From the NCBI RefSeq assembly GCF_015832195.1, contig NC_052017.1, positions 76,447,801 through 76,511,800 of the forward strand: 64,000 bases of DNA. Reading direction: 5' to 3'. Shown here in pieces: positions 12,601 through 25,810 of this stretch. Every line of letters starts with the position of its first letter. The first letter of the stretch is position 1. The DNA comes from Motacilla alba alba. Lineage: Eukaryota; Chordata; Aves; Passeriformes; Motacillidae. The position numbers were made by a program, and so were the translations under genes. The notes beneath the pieces were generated by a model, which searched no databases, was not told the DNA's origin, and worked only from the letters and a program-made list of their open reading frames with translations.

Positions 12601-15020
12601 ATACAGTATAGATCAACAAAATGCACAAGAACAAAACAAAATATTGAACAGCTGTTTGCTAACTAACCATTATCCTGCCAGTGCACAGAACTAAACACAG
12701 GGGAAAAGACCATTGCGATCATATAATTAAGACTGAATCAAGATGCAAATATAATAAGCCTCTGAATTAAGAATATATAAGAGCTTAAATCTTGCATTTC
12801 TTTCCCCCTGGGTGGTGGATGCTCCAGCACAAAGAATTTGTGTACTGTTTCCTAAGCTTTTTTCTAAAAACCTCACTGAGACAACAGTTTTCTTAGTTTT
12901 CTTTTCGTAATGCTACATTGATACTTAACAGGATACTAGCAATGCTACATACAGTCTTTGGCTCCCTGCAGAATGTTGCTACTTGGTCTAATAAGGAACC
13001 TGATAAAAAGCATTTAGCTTTTATGGAGACCAGAAGAAGAGCACTATGGAAAGCAAGGCTTTGCTGGCAGATTTCACAGAATTTGATCAGGAGAAGAGCA
13101 GGATTTGGAGTAGAGCATCTTCTGAACAGAGCTATACTCTGCTAGACATGAATGCTTCTTCCCTATGTGTTCAAGTATGATCCCATTTTGTCCTAGGGAC
13201 TGAGAGAGGCTGCTTGAAACCCATATGTGAGGGGTACATGTCCTTTCCTTGGCTTCTCCAACCAGCCAAGCAGGGCTGAGGCCAAACCCAGGGCCCAGCA
13301 TCTAAGCCACAAGGATGGCCATCGGCCAGGTTAGTAAGACCCTAACAAAGCCCTACCCAGCAAATCCTTGACTCACTCCTGTAGTTGCTGAAGAATAGCC
13401 AGGGCTGCATATTTAGAAATAGTACAACAAATGAGCTTATTAAGGTGATAATTCTTCTTTTCTGTGTTGCTGTCACTCCCAGCTCCTCAGGAATTCCCTG
13501 AGCTAGAGAAAGCATGCTTTACAGGGACATAATGGCCCCATGAAACACTCCTGTCCTTTATTGCCCTTCAAACCCATATCCAAATCCAAACCTAATTTGT
13601 ATTTCTCTGCTTCTTTCCTTTCTAGTACTGCATTTGTTCTGCTTTAACCTCCAAAGCCATCCTCAGCAACACAGGACAGATGGATGCCTGCTTTCAGATA
13701 TGCACCCTGGAACCACCATAATTTGTAGCATCAGCTCAAAATGGCATTAAATATAAATAAACCTAGTCTCTGAGTTTAAGTAGGCCCAAAAGTGAGAAGA
13801 AAATTTAAGTTTATAATTTCAAAATTCCTTTTTTATGATTACTGAGGTTATTTTTAATGCAAACAGATGTCAATAGAGTTTTCTCCCTCCAAAAATTAAA
13901 AAAACTTACTTAGTAAAAAAAAAAAAAATCTTCTGATGTCCTTTAGCATTGTTCTCTGAAATACCTAATAAATTCACACTAATATTAAATTTTAAAAAAT
14001 CAGCCCGTCAGATGTACTCCTAAACAATTATGATTTGCTAGGCTTTTTATAAAATGTCTTTCAGCCTTTTTGACATGGTGATGAGGAGCAACAAATCTTG
14101 AGGTGGAAGATGCACTCTGAGGAAGAAGAGTCCTTGGACGAAGTTCCAGATGAAGGTTGCAGTGTTCTTTGGAAATTTTTATCACATGAACCCTAGTGTT
14201 TATACATGTTTTTTGTATGCCAAATCCAGCTTAAATGGCCTAAAGTATGTGTCTAATGCATTAAGTTTTTCTAAATTTCCAGGTCTATTTACAATGCAAG
14301 GTAAATTAAATGTAAGATGGGCTATTCTGGGATGATCACTAAAACTTTAAAAATAAAATTGTCTTTCAGGTCTAATTAAAAGAATAAACCTATAATTAAT
14401 GATAGACAACTGATGAGGATTTATCCTGTATTATAGCAAATGCATATTTTTCTATGGAAAATACTTGAATTTCTAAGAAAGCAACAAGAAGACAGTGCTC
14501 ATGCAACATTTACTTCTACTCTCTACCCAACACAAATCAGACGTTACCTTTTTGCCTCTTAGGAATGCCACAATTAGCAGATGTATGAACGATCAGTGAA
14601 AGGCCATCCTACAAAGGTGAAAGAAAAAGATTAACGTGCATAATGTCTTCTTTGGAGAGTTTGTAGCTACTTAGTAGCTTAAACAATCAAGAGTGATATA
14701 GAGCAAAAATGACTAAATCAAAGTTCTCCTGACTTTTAAAAGAATTTATAGTTTAGAGTTTGAATTGTATAATTGGGTATTGTTGGAACCTTGCAAGTAA
14801 AGTTTTTATCTTCTTATTGAAAACTCTAGGGAAAATGCATTATTGAAAAAAACAATGATTTTTATGACCTAATTAAAAATCATAAATATTGAAGAAATGG
14901 AACTGACAAGTTTTTTATAGAAGAACTGAACAAATAGCAAAAATAATGTAATGGTATAAAGAATTGCTGTTGTGTTAATCTCACATTAAAAACCTGTCAG
15001 GAACATGATAACTGGCCCAG
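9653..15020. other. Long AT-rich stretch without a recognisable gene
   Basis: About 5.4 kb. Frames are 87 codons or fewer, overlap on opposite strands and show no domain. The segment at 13150-13700 is somewhat richer in G and C, but I could not match it to a repeat or exon. A 13-base A run lies near 13916-13928. Confidence 0.6.
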
Positions 15021-15049
15021 ATTTGCATAAACTATTTTAACATGCAAAT
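15021..15049. promoter_or_regulatory. Pair of inverted POU octamer motifs
   Basis: ATTTGCAT (15021-15028) and ATGCAAAT (15042-15049) are exact copies of the POU-domain octamer in opposite orientations, 13 bp apart. A half-related TGCATATG follows at 15056-15063. POU factors (Oct1, Oct4 and Brn classes) bind ATGCAAAT. That this is a working enhancer is inference only, since no conservation data are available here. Confidence 0.35.
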
Positions 15050-15649
15050 ACATTGTGCATATGTTATTTTAAATGGAAGTCTCAACATTTTTCTGGTTTT
15101 TAAAACTTCTTTATTTTTACAGAAAGCACTTTACTTCTGTCTCCCACTACTTTAATGTTATGCTTTATCTGATTTCCCAGGGATCTTCTTGAGTGAAACT
15201 CCAAATTAAAAGAAAACCAAACAAACAAAATGTTATTTTCATATCCCCTCCTGCTTAAAAAAGTATTTGGATCATACAATGTTTTAGGTTACTTAAGAGC
15301 TTATCTCTGTGTCTGTGAGAACACCTATGTGTCTCTAAGGCTGAGAGCAGAGGGGCTCAGGTGTGGTACCAGGGGAGTCCCTGGCAGATCTAGGTGAGTG
15401 TTTATGTGTTCAGGTTTTCAAATAATGTAAAAGGTAAAGGTAAAAGGTAAGAAGCCTTTGTGAGAATTCTAGTTCTTGTATCGACCCACCTGTGAATGTG
15501 ACTTGTGCAGTGGCTCTTGTCAGTAGGGTTCTGCTGCTGCTGTTCTTGGTGCTTCTCACATTACAAAGAGAAAGAGAAGAATAAGTATTAATTAAAATGT
15601 AACATTCAGTGAGTTAAATTCCATATTTTTGATTGGGCTAAGTTGTGAG
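15050..15649. other. Non-coding stretch
   Basis: AT-rich unique sequence. It contains a small purine-rich AAAGGTAAAGGTAAAAGGTAA imperfect repeat near 15430-15449. Nothing else is recognised. Confidence 0.6.
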
Positions 15650-16165
15650 CACAGAATCACATAATTAACTAGGTTGGAAAAGGTCTTTGAGATCATCAAG
15701 TCCAACCTATAACCTAACACCACATTATCAACAAAACCATGGCACTGAATGCCACAACCAGTCTTTTTTAAACACTTCCATGGGTGAGGACTCCATCTCC
15801 TCCATGGGCAGCCCATTCCAATGTCCAATTACTCTTACTGTGAAGGATTTTTTTTCCTAATCTCCAGCCTAACCTCCCCTGGTGCAGCTTAAGTCTGTGA
15901 TCTCTTGTTCTCTCACTGGTTACCTGTGAGAAGAGACCAACCGCAGAGAAGAGATGAGACTGGGCTAAAACCTCCTTTTAGGTAGTTTTAGAGAGTAATA
16001 AGGTCTCCCTGAGCCTCTTTTTCTCTAGGCTAAACAACCCCAGCTCCCTCAACTGTTTTTCATAGGGCTTGTGTTTCTTTCAACAACCCTTGTTGCCCTT
16101 CTCTGGATGTGTTCAAGCATCTCAACATCTTTCCCAGACTGGGAAGCCCAGAACTGGACACCAAG
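15650..16165 (-). mobile_element. CR1 LINE 3' fragment, about 515 bp
   Basis: The longest and best-preserved CR1 3' end in the window, on the minus strand. At the left, ACAGAATCACATAATTAACT and the GGTTGGAAAAGGTCTTTGAG block mark the 3' tail. Then come the CCATGGGCAGCCCATTCCAATG block, the GTTGCCCTTCTCTGGATGTG block near 16093 and the CCCAGAACTGGACACCAAG block near 16147. The 78-codon minus-strand frame inside it is a remnant without function. Confidence 0.95.
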
Positions 16166-17497
16166 TGATATTGATCTTCTTGGTGTTTATTTAATCTGCC
16201 TGTGAATAAAGAACTATATTATTGCAATATTTGTGCAAGTAATCCATCATTTTGGTTGTGTGAACATCTTTACAGATCTTTCCAAGTCTTTCTAAATCCC
16301 ACTAGCTAGTGCTGAAGAATAAGCAACAGATTGTTTCACATGCCCCAAAGTGAGATGATTAGGACTGAAAATCCAGGCAGTTTTGTTTCTTTTGGGACAA
16401 TAAAAATTTTGAAACAGCTGTCATGGAAAGAGAAAAATATACATTCTGAAAACACTTCCAAGATCTGAGCTTTCAAAATAAATTAGAAGATTATTATGTG
16501 TATTCTTAATGGTTTATAGGAACTATGGCCTTTCAGAATATTTTAATCTTCTGAAAATAGGTGGGATACAAGAGTTTATTGGTCTCTCAAATTAAGCATA
16601 CATGTTGGATTCTAAGAAAAAAAATCCCTTGCCTTTGATAACTGGAAAGACTTGTAAATAATGCAGCTTTTTATTTCCAGTACAATGTCAGAAAACATGA
16701 AACAAATTATCATGGTACAGCTATCTTAAAAATACCCCAAAACTGTAAGCTTTTCTGTGTTATCATTTCAATCACCTAAAATTAGTAGTTTGGTGAACTA
16801 CTCAGCTACAAATGTAAGGTACCCTTTATAAAATATTACAGAGATTGTGATAGTAGCTCTTAGCAATCATAGTGGGGCTCAAAAACAACAACAACAAAAA
16901 AAAAGTCAAACAGAGAGGGTACTACTACTTTCTAGGAATGGATATGAGTCTTTGGATCAGTTGGTGGGAGGAAGCAGACAGGCCAGTTCCTGTGAACTGG
17001 TACTTGTCTAACTGTCCTCTTTAAGTAGAGATTATAGGTGAGAAAGTCAGTTTTATTTGGATCAGGAAAAGGAAACAGTGATATTATCTCAGCAAAGACC
17101 ATAATTAATAAAAATGATCTGTGTGCAGAAGTGTATGTCAGGCCCTTTTTCTAATCAGCAGAGGGATAGCCAGGAAGACAAGTGTGGCTGTCTTCTATTG
17201 GCTGGATAACAGCGTTTAAGGCCTTTTTTTTGCTGTTGTTTCACTGCATTTTTTTAAAATATCCTTCAAAACAAGAGACAAAAAATCCCAGTTGGAAAAT
17301 TGCATCAATGCACAGTATAATGTCGTCACATTCCAATGCTGGGAACTGTGAGGATAATGATGGATGGTCAGGAACAAAATTAAGCCAAATGAGGGAAACA
17401 TTGTATTTGAGAATCGATTATTGGCAACAAAAAGACAAAATAAAGGGAGCTACTCTACTAAAGAGGGCTAGAGAGGACAGTGAAAGAGGAATAAAAA
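16166..17497. other. AT-rich non-coding stretch
   Basis: No gene or repeat identified. A frame at 17182-17502 (106 codons, plus) ends at the boundary of the following LTR-like block and has no domain. Confidence 0.6.
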
Positions 17498-18192
17498 TGT
17501 GAGGGAGAGCGGAAGAGGGGAGACAGAGGGGAAAGATGGCGTTACCCCTGGAGGTCAGGGAGTGTTGTCAACATCCCAAGGCTGTGCACGGTGCCTGCCT
17601 CGGCACTGCTTCTGCAGCGGCTGGACACGAGGTGAGCCGGGATCAGGCAGGAGGGCCAGGAGCCTGGAGGATGGGCTGTGGTCAGGCTCAGAGGCAGGCA
17701 GAGTTGGACTCAGGGACAGGGATACTGGGACAAAGCAGGCAGAGTGCTGGTCAGGGACCCAGGACAGATGTAAGGGCCGGCAGGAGGCAGCAAGGGCAGG
17801 ACTCCAAAAGCAAGTTTGAAAAGCCCCACGAAGAGTCAAAAGGCAAAGGACAGACCAGCCCCTGGAGCTTGGGGTGCAGTCCCTTTTTATGCCCCTGGCT
17901 CCTCCCAAAATGTGCCTGCTGACAGGAGACCATTGGCGCCCAGTCTGATGTCCCAGCGCAGTCCATTGTCAGAGACCTTCTGCCATCTGGCTGGAGAGTG
18001 TCTCTGGGGTACAGTGCCTTCATTGTTCCCCTTCCGTCCCATGTACCTGTGATATGAACTGGTGGCCAGGAAAAGTCCCCCAGAGATAAGGCTTTCCTGG
18101 CTGCCTCCTGGACATGGCACATGTGCAACCCCTCCCCAGTATGCCTCTGACAACCATTGTTGAGGATAACAAAACTGAATTGGCTCCTCACA
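17498..18192 (-). mobile_element. GC-rich LTR-like element (solo LTR candidate)
   Basis: This block of about 695 bp is strikingly GC-rich against its AT-rich flanks. Its ends are inverted copies: TGTGAGG at 17498-17504 and CCTCACA at 18186-18192, the TG...CA form expected of an LTR. On the minus strand it begins TGTGAGGAGCCAATTCAG and has a TATA-like CATAAAAAGGG (complement of 17881-17891) about 300 bp in, as expected for U3/R. AATGT follows the right end (18193-18197) and also occurs at 17496-17500, overlapping the left terminal repeat. This is compatible with a 5-bp target duplication and a small loss at the junction. Overlapping frames of up to 146 codons on both strands are by-products of the base composition. 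No internal retroviral region is attached. The family name is not certain. Confidence 0.68.
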
Positions 18193-21053
18193 AATGTCCT
18201 TTAGAGTTGTCATATTTGTAGTCATGTGACTTTCTTTAATTTGCAAGAAGATGTCTGAGAAATAAACTTTCACAACTACTTACCTTCTAGTAAATAAATA
18301 AATGAATAAATTCAAAACTGTTTTTGAAAAGACCTCTGGTGGTCCCTTACAATAATCTATTTTCTTAAAGCACTAAAAGTTTTAAATCTTTTTTAAAATA
18401 TTCTCAGGCCTGTTCTGACCCCAGCAGAGTTGGTTCAGTGTTCAGAAATAGTGTTTGATATTTTGTCTGAATTGAGAGATCCATCAACCCTCTTATTATG
18501 AAAGAATATAACCTTTCCAGAGGCTCAGTCATTAATGTCCAGACAGATTTTGGGTGATTTGTATTACTGGTTGGCAAATTTTGATATTACAGGGAGAAAA
18601 GTAAGCAGAGACTATATCATAGAGAAACATTTTACCCATTGGTGCAGATGCTTTATAATCAGTGCTGGATCACTTTCCAGGAGCTCAGCAAGCAACATGA
18701 AAAACCAATATACTAGTACATGTATATCAAAGTAAATGTAATTGCAGAAATCAATATATTATGTGCTGCTATGACTCTATACATGTTTATGAATTAGGAG
18801 ATGAGATAAAAATGCTCGCCAAATATTGAAAAATCTTGATGTGGATCAGATCAGATAAACCATCTAATTTTGATTTCTCATGTAAGCTTTTTTTTCATTA
18901 GTGCATTATTAATCATAATCTTAAATTCTGCTATTCCAGATGATACTAAATGAAATCTCAGTTGTATTAGTAATAAAAGAGAATAGTTACACTGTAGCCA
19001 TTGGATTGCTTCAAACTGCTCAGTGTCAGAATACAGAATATAGAAGATGAGGCAATAATTTTTCAACAGCAGTGATTTCAAAAAAGGAGTTTAGCCATCA
19101 AAAATATTTCAAAAAGTGCCTCTTCATGAAATCAAGAAAAACTTAGAATAGAAGGAAACATACTACATGAAGAAAATATATTCATATTTTTGAGAACACC
19201 TATGAAGCCATGTTAAATTGAAGACATTTAAGTATGGACTAGATCTGGTGACTCCATCATTGGGTTAAATGTAACTTAAATTCCACTGCATCCTGAGAAG
19301 AGATAACTTCTACACAGTAAGTATTGTCTTATTTTACTCTTTTAAAAACAAGAGGAAACCAGACAGATTACTCCTCCACTGCTTTCAAGGGCAAACAGCC
19401 ATGTTCTCTTCCTTGCTGAGTATAATTTGGGATTTACAAAATATAAAGACTGCTGCACTAAACCAGATCATCTTCCCATTATTCTACTCCCTGCAGAGGA
19501 TATTAGGGAGAGAAGCACCAGCCTTACTCATCCCCAGAAACTCTCAGAACAAAGTGTGCTGAACAAAGTGCAGCACTGAAAGAGTAGTGAAGAATAATCA
19601 CAGATCCATACACCAGCTGGATATTGTCTATGTAAAATGAACTGTGGGATACAGTATTTGTATTAGTATTTAAACAGTATCAGTATTTACACAATGATGG
19701 CATTACCTTGAACAGTAGTACTCAAACTGTGTTAAAAGCTTACTAAAAATTAGAAAGATACGTTTATACATTGCTAAGTTCAACCATTTCAGAAGAAAGG
19801 AGTTTTTTTCAGACAAAAAATCAAATTACTTTTCTTTGCAGGATGAAGCTGATTTACACTTGATCTTTATTCTAAGGCATTTCAGGCAGCGTATTTGGAT
19901 AGCAACTACCAGTGGATGGTATTCAAAATTGTCAACATCCATTTTCAGGGTTCTGCATTGGGCATTTCAGGAAGAATTATATAAAGACAGAATCCCATTC
20001 TCAGGAAATAATATACTTTCAGGCAAATTACAAGCAAGCCCCTTGACAGGTTCATTATAAGCCTTTTTGTACCTTAGATTTATTAAAGTCTTTTAACTCA
20101 TACTGTGAAAATTATATGAGAAAAAAGAAGAAAAAAAATGAGTCTCCGAGAATTCTATTACTGATCTGACAAACAAGTGACTCAGTTTTTAGAAATAGAT
20201 CTTGATCTGGGTGTCTTGGCCTCCAGTAAAGGAGCTTCTATCTATTTCTTCACAGGAGTTAGAGCTGATTTTTTTCTTCTGCTAAAGAGATAAAAAACAA
20301 AAATGTGTCATGATTTCTGTGTAATGAAAAGTGTTTTTTTAAAAAAAATGGAATTGAAGTAACAGGGGCATTGAGAATTCTGGACATGTTACTTGTCAGA
20401 TCTTCAACATTGCAAGGACTTATCAAAAGTGATGTTTTTTTTCTTTTTCTTTTATCTGTTACATCTGGGTGGCCTATGGTATTTTTATGGTATTCTAGGA
20501 TTCTTTTGTAAAAGTCCTGGTTCATTATTCAGAACAGTCCAAGTTTAACCCAAGAAAATACAAGGCAGTATCTCCAGCTAAGACCAAACTGAATTCAAAA
20601 TCTGTATAAACAGATCATCTGGACTATCATATATGGAGCTATTGATACTGTGTTGAAATTTATAAGGGAGGATGTCTGTAGTTCTAAAATCTCCTTTCTT
20701 CTCCTTCCTTGTCCAATAGATCACCAGTGATTATCAATGAGGTTGTAGAAACTACCCTTGTCTCCCTCTGTCACAGGCAACATTTATTTTATCATGTCCA
20801 TTTTGATCTAAAACCCCAAATTACAACTACTGTTAGCTAACTCAAGGAAAGCGCAAAGCGTATATGTCAATTCCTTACGTAACATGGTGGTATCTTTATT
20901 TTCAGTAAGACTGCAAGACTGCATTATTTTATCAGATGTCTGAATGTTCAAAAATGTTGTGGCCTAACTGAAGAAAATAATTTCCCCATTATTTGAATTA
21001 CTTTTTAATATTTATTATATTATTGGGTTATTTTTGGGGGTGGGGTTGCATTG
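18193..21053. other. AT-rich non-coding stretch
   Basis: No gene recognised. Frames are 88 codons or fewer. Several AT- and A-rich tracts occur, including ATAAATAAATAAATGAATAA near 18292, but no identifiable transposon. Confidence 0.6.
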
Positions 21054-21112
21054 CATATATATATTTATATACATACATATATATACATATATATATATAT
21101 ATATATGCATAT
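21054..21112. repeat. (TA)n / TATACA microsatellite
   Basis: An almost pure alternating TA tract with a few ACATAC interruptions, ending in ATATGCATATG. Confidence 0.92.
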
Positions 21113-21333
21113 GAAGTGAACAGCAGGGGAGCAGGGGTTTCTTACTAGCACTCCATAATTTTTGCATGCAGATATTATATGCTTAAGCCAAACTGTTGGA
21201 ATAGAGCATTTATAGTATAGCTAAAGGAAGGATTTACAATGACATCTTCATAAATGAATCTTACAGGAAACAAATATGATTACAAATGCACAGATTGATA
21301 TCTGGGGTGATATTTATTTGTACACAGAGTTTT

Positions 21334-21437
21334 TGATATTTGATATTATGATATTATATATGATATATATATTATGATATTTGATATTATGATATTATGA
21401 TTTGATATTATGATATTATGATTTGATACTATTTTGA
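21334..21437. repeat. Degenerate tandem repeat of TGATATTATGATAT type
   Basis: About 100 bp made of variants of TTTGATAT and TATGATAT, with several near-identical TTTGATATTATGATATTATGA copies in succession. It lies 220 bp beyond the TA microsatellite and probably arose by slippage in the same AT-rich region. Confidence 0.85.
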
Positions 21438-22690
21438 TAAGGAGGATAAAAGCATAAATCTACTAATTAAAAATATTCATGACAAAGATTCAGATTACAG
21501 ATATGTGTACTGTAATGAAACTTAAAGCATAGAGAAGAAATTAAAACCCTGGACTTCTTACGAAAAGAAAAAGGGATATATTTCCTATTTTCTACATGAT
21601 TGGCACAGAGCACTAATATGTTTGGGTTTTTTTTCCCTTTTTTATGCAAGTAGGTAACAAAGTCCTTTTGTAGATGGGGTAATATTTGAAATTTAAACTC
21701 TGGACAATACAATTAATGTATACCACTGTATTCCTTATTTAAATGATTAATTTTAATAAATTGATTTCTGGTCATTGTTTGATCTGTGGTAAAATATACT
21801 TATCAGGACTTTTGAAATGAGATGTCCAGTGTGCTAGGAAATGTGTATAGAAAAAATTTCTGAGATGGACAACAAATTACTTTAGAACCTTACTCATTGT
21901 TAAATGAGTACCACAGAATAACATAGAGTTTAATGCAGTAAATGCATAACTTAAGTAGGTGGGTTATTGGAAAAATGCTTTCTAAATCAATGGAGTTTTT
22001 CAGGTGTGGCATGAGATTAATTTTAAGGCAGAAGTGAAAGAAGGCAATGTTATTGCTTTTTAATGTTTATTTTACTCATGAAGATCAGTAGTACAAGTGA
22101 GAAAAGTGGAGATACTTGATACATTAGTAACAAGGGCAAGAGCAATTTCACAGATCCTTTTTTTACAAAAAAAAAGAGCTGTATATGCATTTTGAGAAAA
22201 TGCCACAGAAAGTTTATATGTAAATACAAGATTTTAATAATTGAAGGATTTTAGGTTTTAATCCAGGCATCAGTATAAGTCCAAAAAGAGACAACAATAT
22301 GTGTTCTCATTCACATGGGAATTAAGTGTTACCTGTATTTGCATAATCCATAGAAATAAATGATTAATTTTAACCTTTTTGCTCTTACCCAACATCTGGT
22401 ATATTCTCCCAGAATTCTTCAAGGTAAATATTCTACTTTTCATTACCAAAATGATGCATGTGTACTGGCTTAATATATTATTGCTTGTTGATAAGGTGCT
22501 TGATTTTGTGAAGGTTGCTAGGTGCTTTTGTGAACTTTTGACTCTGCTGACGTGATCCAGAAAGGCCAAGACAATACTACCCACTGCATCCTCTCTTGCT
22601 GATCGTAAAGGACATAAAATGTGGTAAATTGCCGTGGCAGTACTTTATCACGAGACTGAAATGTTATCACCTTCAGAATGAAGCATGGAT
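21438..22690. other. AT-rich non-coding stretch
   Basis: No gene or repeat recognised. A minus-strand frame at 22270-22584 (104 codons) has no domain. Confidence 0.6.
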
Positions 22691-22715
22691 AAAAAAAAAA
22701 AAAAAAAAAAAAAAA
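22691..22715. repeat. Poly(A) run of 25
   Basis: Twenty-five consecutive A bases, followed within 10 bases by an 11-base T run. No retroposed sequence can be recognised upstream, so I do not call it a retroposon tail. Confidence 0.9.
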
Positions 22716-25700
22716 GGCACACCTTTTTTTTTTTAAGCTTTAGCTCACATAAGAATATCTCCAAAAACAAATGTGGCAAGACTTCCAAGAATTGGACTCT
22801 CATAAATATGTGGTGCAGCCTAATTTATGGGTGTCATCTCTTTACAGTGAAGCATAGGAATTGAAGAGAGGAGAAATCACACACATGATTCTTAATGGAT
22901 TTGTTGGTAAAACTTAGCTCTTCTGAATATTCTCAGCTTTCCCATAGGATAGATAAAGTTTGAAGAAACAATTAGGTAGAAAAAGTTTTGCTTTCTCCTT
23001 AACAATTTCTGTATTTTTATCAGATATCAGAGTATTTACAATATTCATGGGTTTGGGTTCTTGACAGAATATCCTAAATTTACTATTTGAATAGCACAGA
23101 AAGGAATTTATAAGTAATATATTTCAAGTTCCTTCAGGAAAAAAAAATTCAAAAAAAATCTGATAAATTATTAGCTGAACTACACCTACTAAAATTCTTA
23201 CTAGGTGATATATATTTAAAAATAAAATCCATGCTTTCTGGGATATATCTTATTTCTGACAGTATTCTCTTTTCTTTATAAAGCAATGATAATCAAATTT
23301 TTGTAACAAAACTCTAAATCTCATTTTTCCTATGTACTAGATTTCTACATATGACTGTATTAATTTAACTTTAAGCGGTTTTGTATTATTTATTCAGTAT
23401 TCATATGCTTTCAAAAATAAAGATAAATTATGGTCTTCAGTGCCTTACAAATGCAGCATCAGATCTTTGTCTGTGCCAGGAATACTCTGAGAAAAAGAGA
23501 AGAAAGACTATAGTTAAATCAAATAAATTTATCTTGGCACAACACTGTGCATGTTCATTAACCTAGGTGACTATGATATGTAAGCAGTCAATTTCTCTTG
23601 ACATTGAGAAGAACCACAAGAAGAAAAGTACAAATAAACACACACAAAAAAAGCCAACATAGCTATATCATTGACTATCTTATTTTCAGGGTTATAGGAA
23701 GATCAAGATTTAAATCCCTGCTGTGAACCTGTGGGTCACAAATCATAAGGGATGACTCACAGCTGGAGACTGGGGCTCTCCTTATCCCTACAGCTGCCTG
23801 CAGAAGAAAATACAGAACTGCTGCTCTGATTGCACACCTCAAAGAGGAAAGGGAAAAGTATGCAAGAGTGGAAAGAAGCTGTGCTGACGAAGTGGTGAGA
23901 AGAAACTCAAGACTCCAGAAAGAAGTCTTTTGTTAGTGTTTATATTTAAACATAAATGATGACATTTTTCACAAGCAGTAGAGGGGAAGGTGGGTCAGGC
24001 AGATGGAATTATAATTGCTGTCCCTAAGAGGGCTCTGAAGTGCTGTGCTGCCAAGGGATGCTCCCTTGTACTGGCATCATCTCAGAACAATTTCACAGCT
24101 GCCCTTCAGCCACATTTTGGTTGCTCTCTGGAAGTGCAGCTGTCTGCACAGGTCAGTGCTCCCCCTGCCACAGCCATACTGGGGGATGACAAGGAGCTAA
24201 AGCAGTGTGGGGCTCTACACAGGTTTGGTTCATGCACACAGCATATGTTCTCATGCATTAATTGTTTCTTTAACACACCAACTGCTTCAGTCAGTTTCAG
24301 TCAATAGGAAAGGAAAGCAACTAAGAGCAAGAGAACAGTAAAATTGGAATGAGGCCCCAGGAAAGCAAAGCAATCCACAGCTGTAATTGTCAGCTGTTCT
24401 CTCATTCTGGAAGGGATCCTACTGTTTTCTTAACCCACTTTGAAAGATCATGTTTTGCAACTCTAGAATCAGGAGAGTTGCTATCACAGAACATCATATT
24501 GAGTTGACTGTCCTCCATTAACTACCTATTTTAAAGTGATTTACTGCGGCTGTAAGTAGTTAATAATTAGTTTTCTACTAATCTGACCTGTTTCCACCTA
24601 AATCTGGAGAATTTTCATGTGTAAAGCTTTACATATGTCTTATCCCATTGTCTATGGTTTTATTCGCTTTTATACTGCTATTTTTAAAAGAAAATGCTGT
24701 GATTGGGAGCACAGATAAAGTAAATTTCCAAAGTCAGACACCACAGTATAATCAATTCCTTTTCCAGTCATGTCTCCTTAGTGATGAGGCAGAAAGCTTA
24801 GAATCATTATTAAATAAGAGCATATATATAAATAAATTGATACATCATAAACAGTAAACAAGTAACTTAGAAAGACCACGTTTAAAGTTTAGACTTAAAT
24901 TTATGTAAACATATTTGGACTTGCCATGGGCAAGATTTTTATGTTATGACTTGAAAAAGAATCAGGATCTAAGTACCACATGGAAGAACCATCTCCTGAA
25001 AACCCATTTATTGAAGAAACAGAATGTTCCTCAGAACAGTCATGCTGCTTACTTCCTATTAAATATACATATCAAGAAAAACATTTTAATACTGTTATCT
25101 GTGAGCTTCAGAAAATTGTTCTGAGTTAACTGGCAATATTCTTCACTTTTAAGTTCCGTGAAGAACAAAGTTTGACATAAAACACCATGCAGTATGTGTT
25201 GTCAAACTGAGCTTTCTTAGGCAATTATTTTCTGAAACCAACAGATTGGATGTTGAGGATTGTTTTAATGATGCTCACTGCTGTCAAGAAGTACAATAAT
25301 AAATTCCCAATTTTAGCATTTCAATTAGAAGTTACAGCCAAAAATCCCCATGATCTAGTTAAAGATGCCTTTCTGGATAATTTTGCTTCATTCTTTTTTT
25401 TTTGGGGGGGTTTTTCCAATGAGGAGTTCTGCCATTCAAAATCAGCTAGAAGCAGTAGCTGAAATTCAAAACTCACTTTCAAATTCATAAAATATTGTTG
25501 CACCTTAGTACTATGGAAAATTGGCATAAACAGAACTGAAAAGTGGTGTAACATTTGATAGTCAAAATCTGTCCAAATACTTCCAGGTTTTTTCCCATTT
25601 AGGGTTCTTCTGCTACTTCCCAGATACATTATGGTCTTCAGTTTCTCAAATTTTATCTAAGAACATTTTAGAATGAAGGTCATTCTATTGCTCGAAATGC

Positions 25701-25774
25701 TTTTCAAATAAGCTATTTCTAGTATTAACCATTTCAGGTCATAGAATTGATTTTTAGACAAATCTTCTTTTTTG
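22716..25774. other. Non-coding stretch
   Basis: No supported gene. The frame at 23990-24307 (105 codons, plus) lies in a locally GC-richer segment, but its translation has no recognisable motif. Nothing else is identified. Confidence 0.55.
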
Positions 25775-25810
25775 AAAGATATTTCAAAAGATATTTCAAA
25801 AGATATTTCA
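25775..25810. repeat. Three tandem copies of a 12-bp unit
   Basis: AAAGATATTTCA is repeated three times without mismatch (25775-25786, 25787-25798, 25799-25810). Confidence 0.95.

Noticed and set aside
17499..18273. Overlapping frames of 106-146 codons on both strands in the GC-rich block
   Set aside because: High GC lowers the stop-codon frequency, frames overlap in nearly all phases, and the block has LTR-like ends. None resembles a retroviral or host protein.
22691..22715. Poly(A) run as the tail of a processed pseudogene
   Set aside because: No mRNA-like sequence, polyadenylation signal at the right spacing or flanking target duplication could be recognised.
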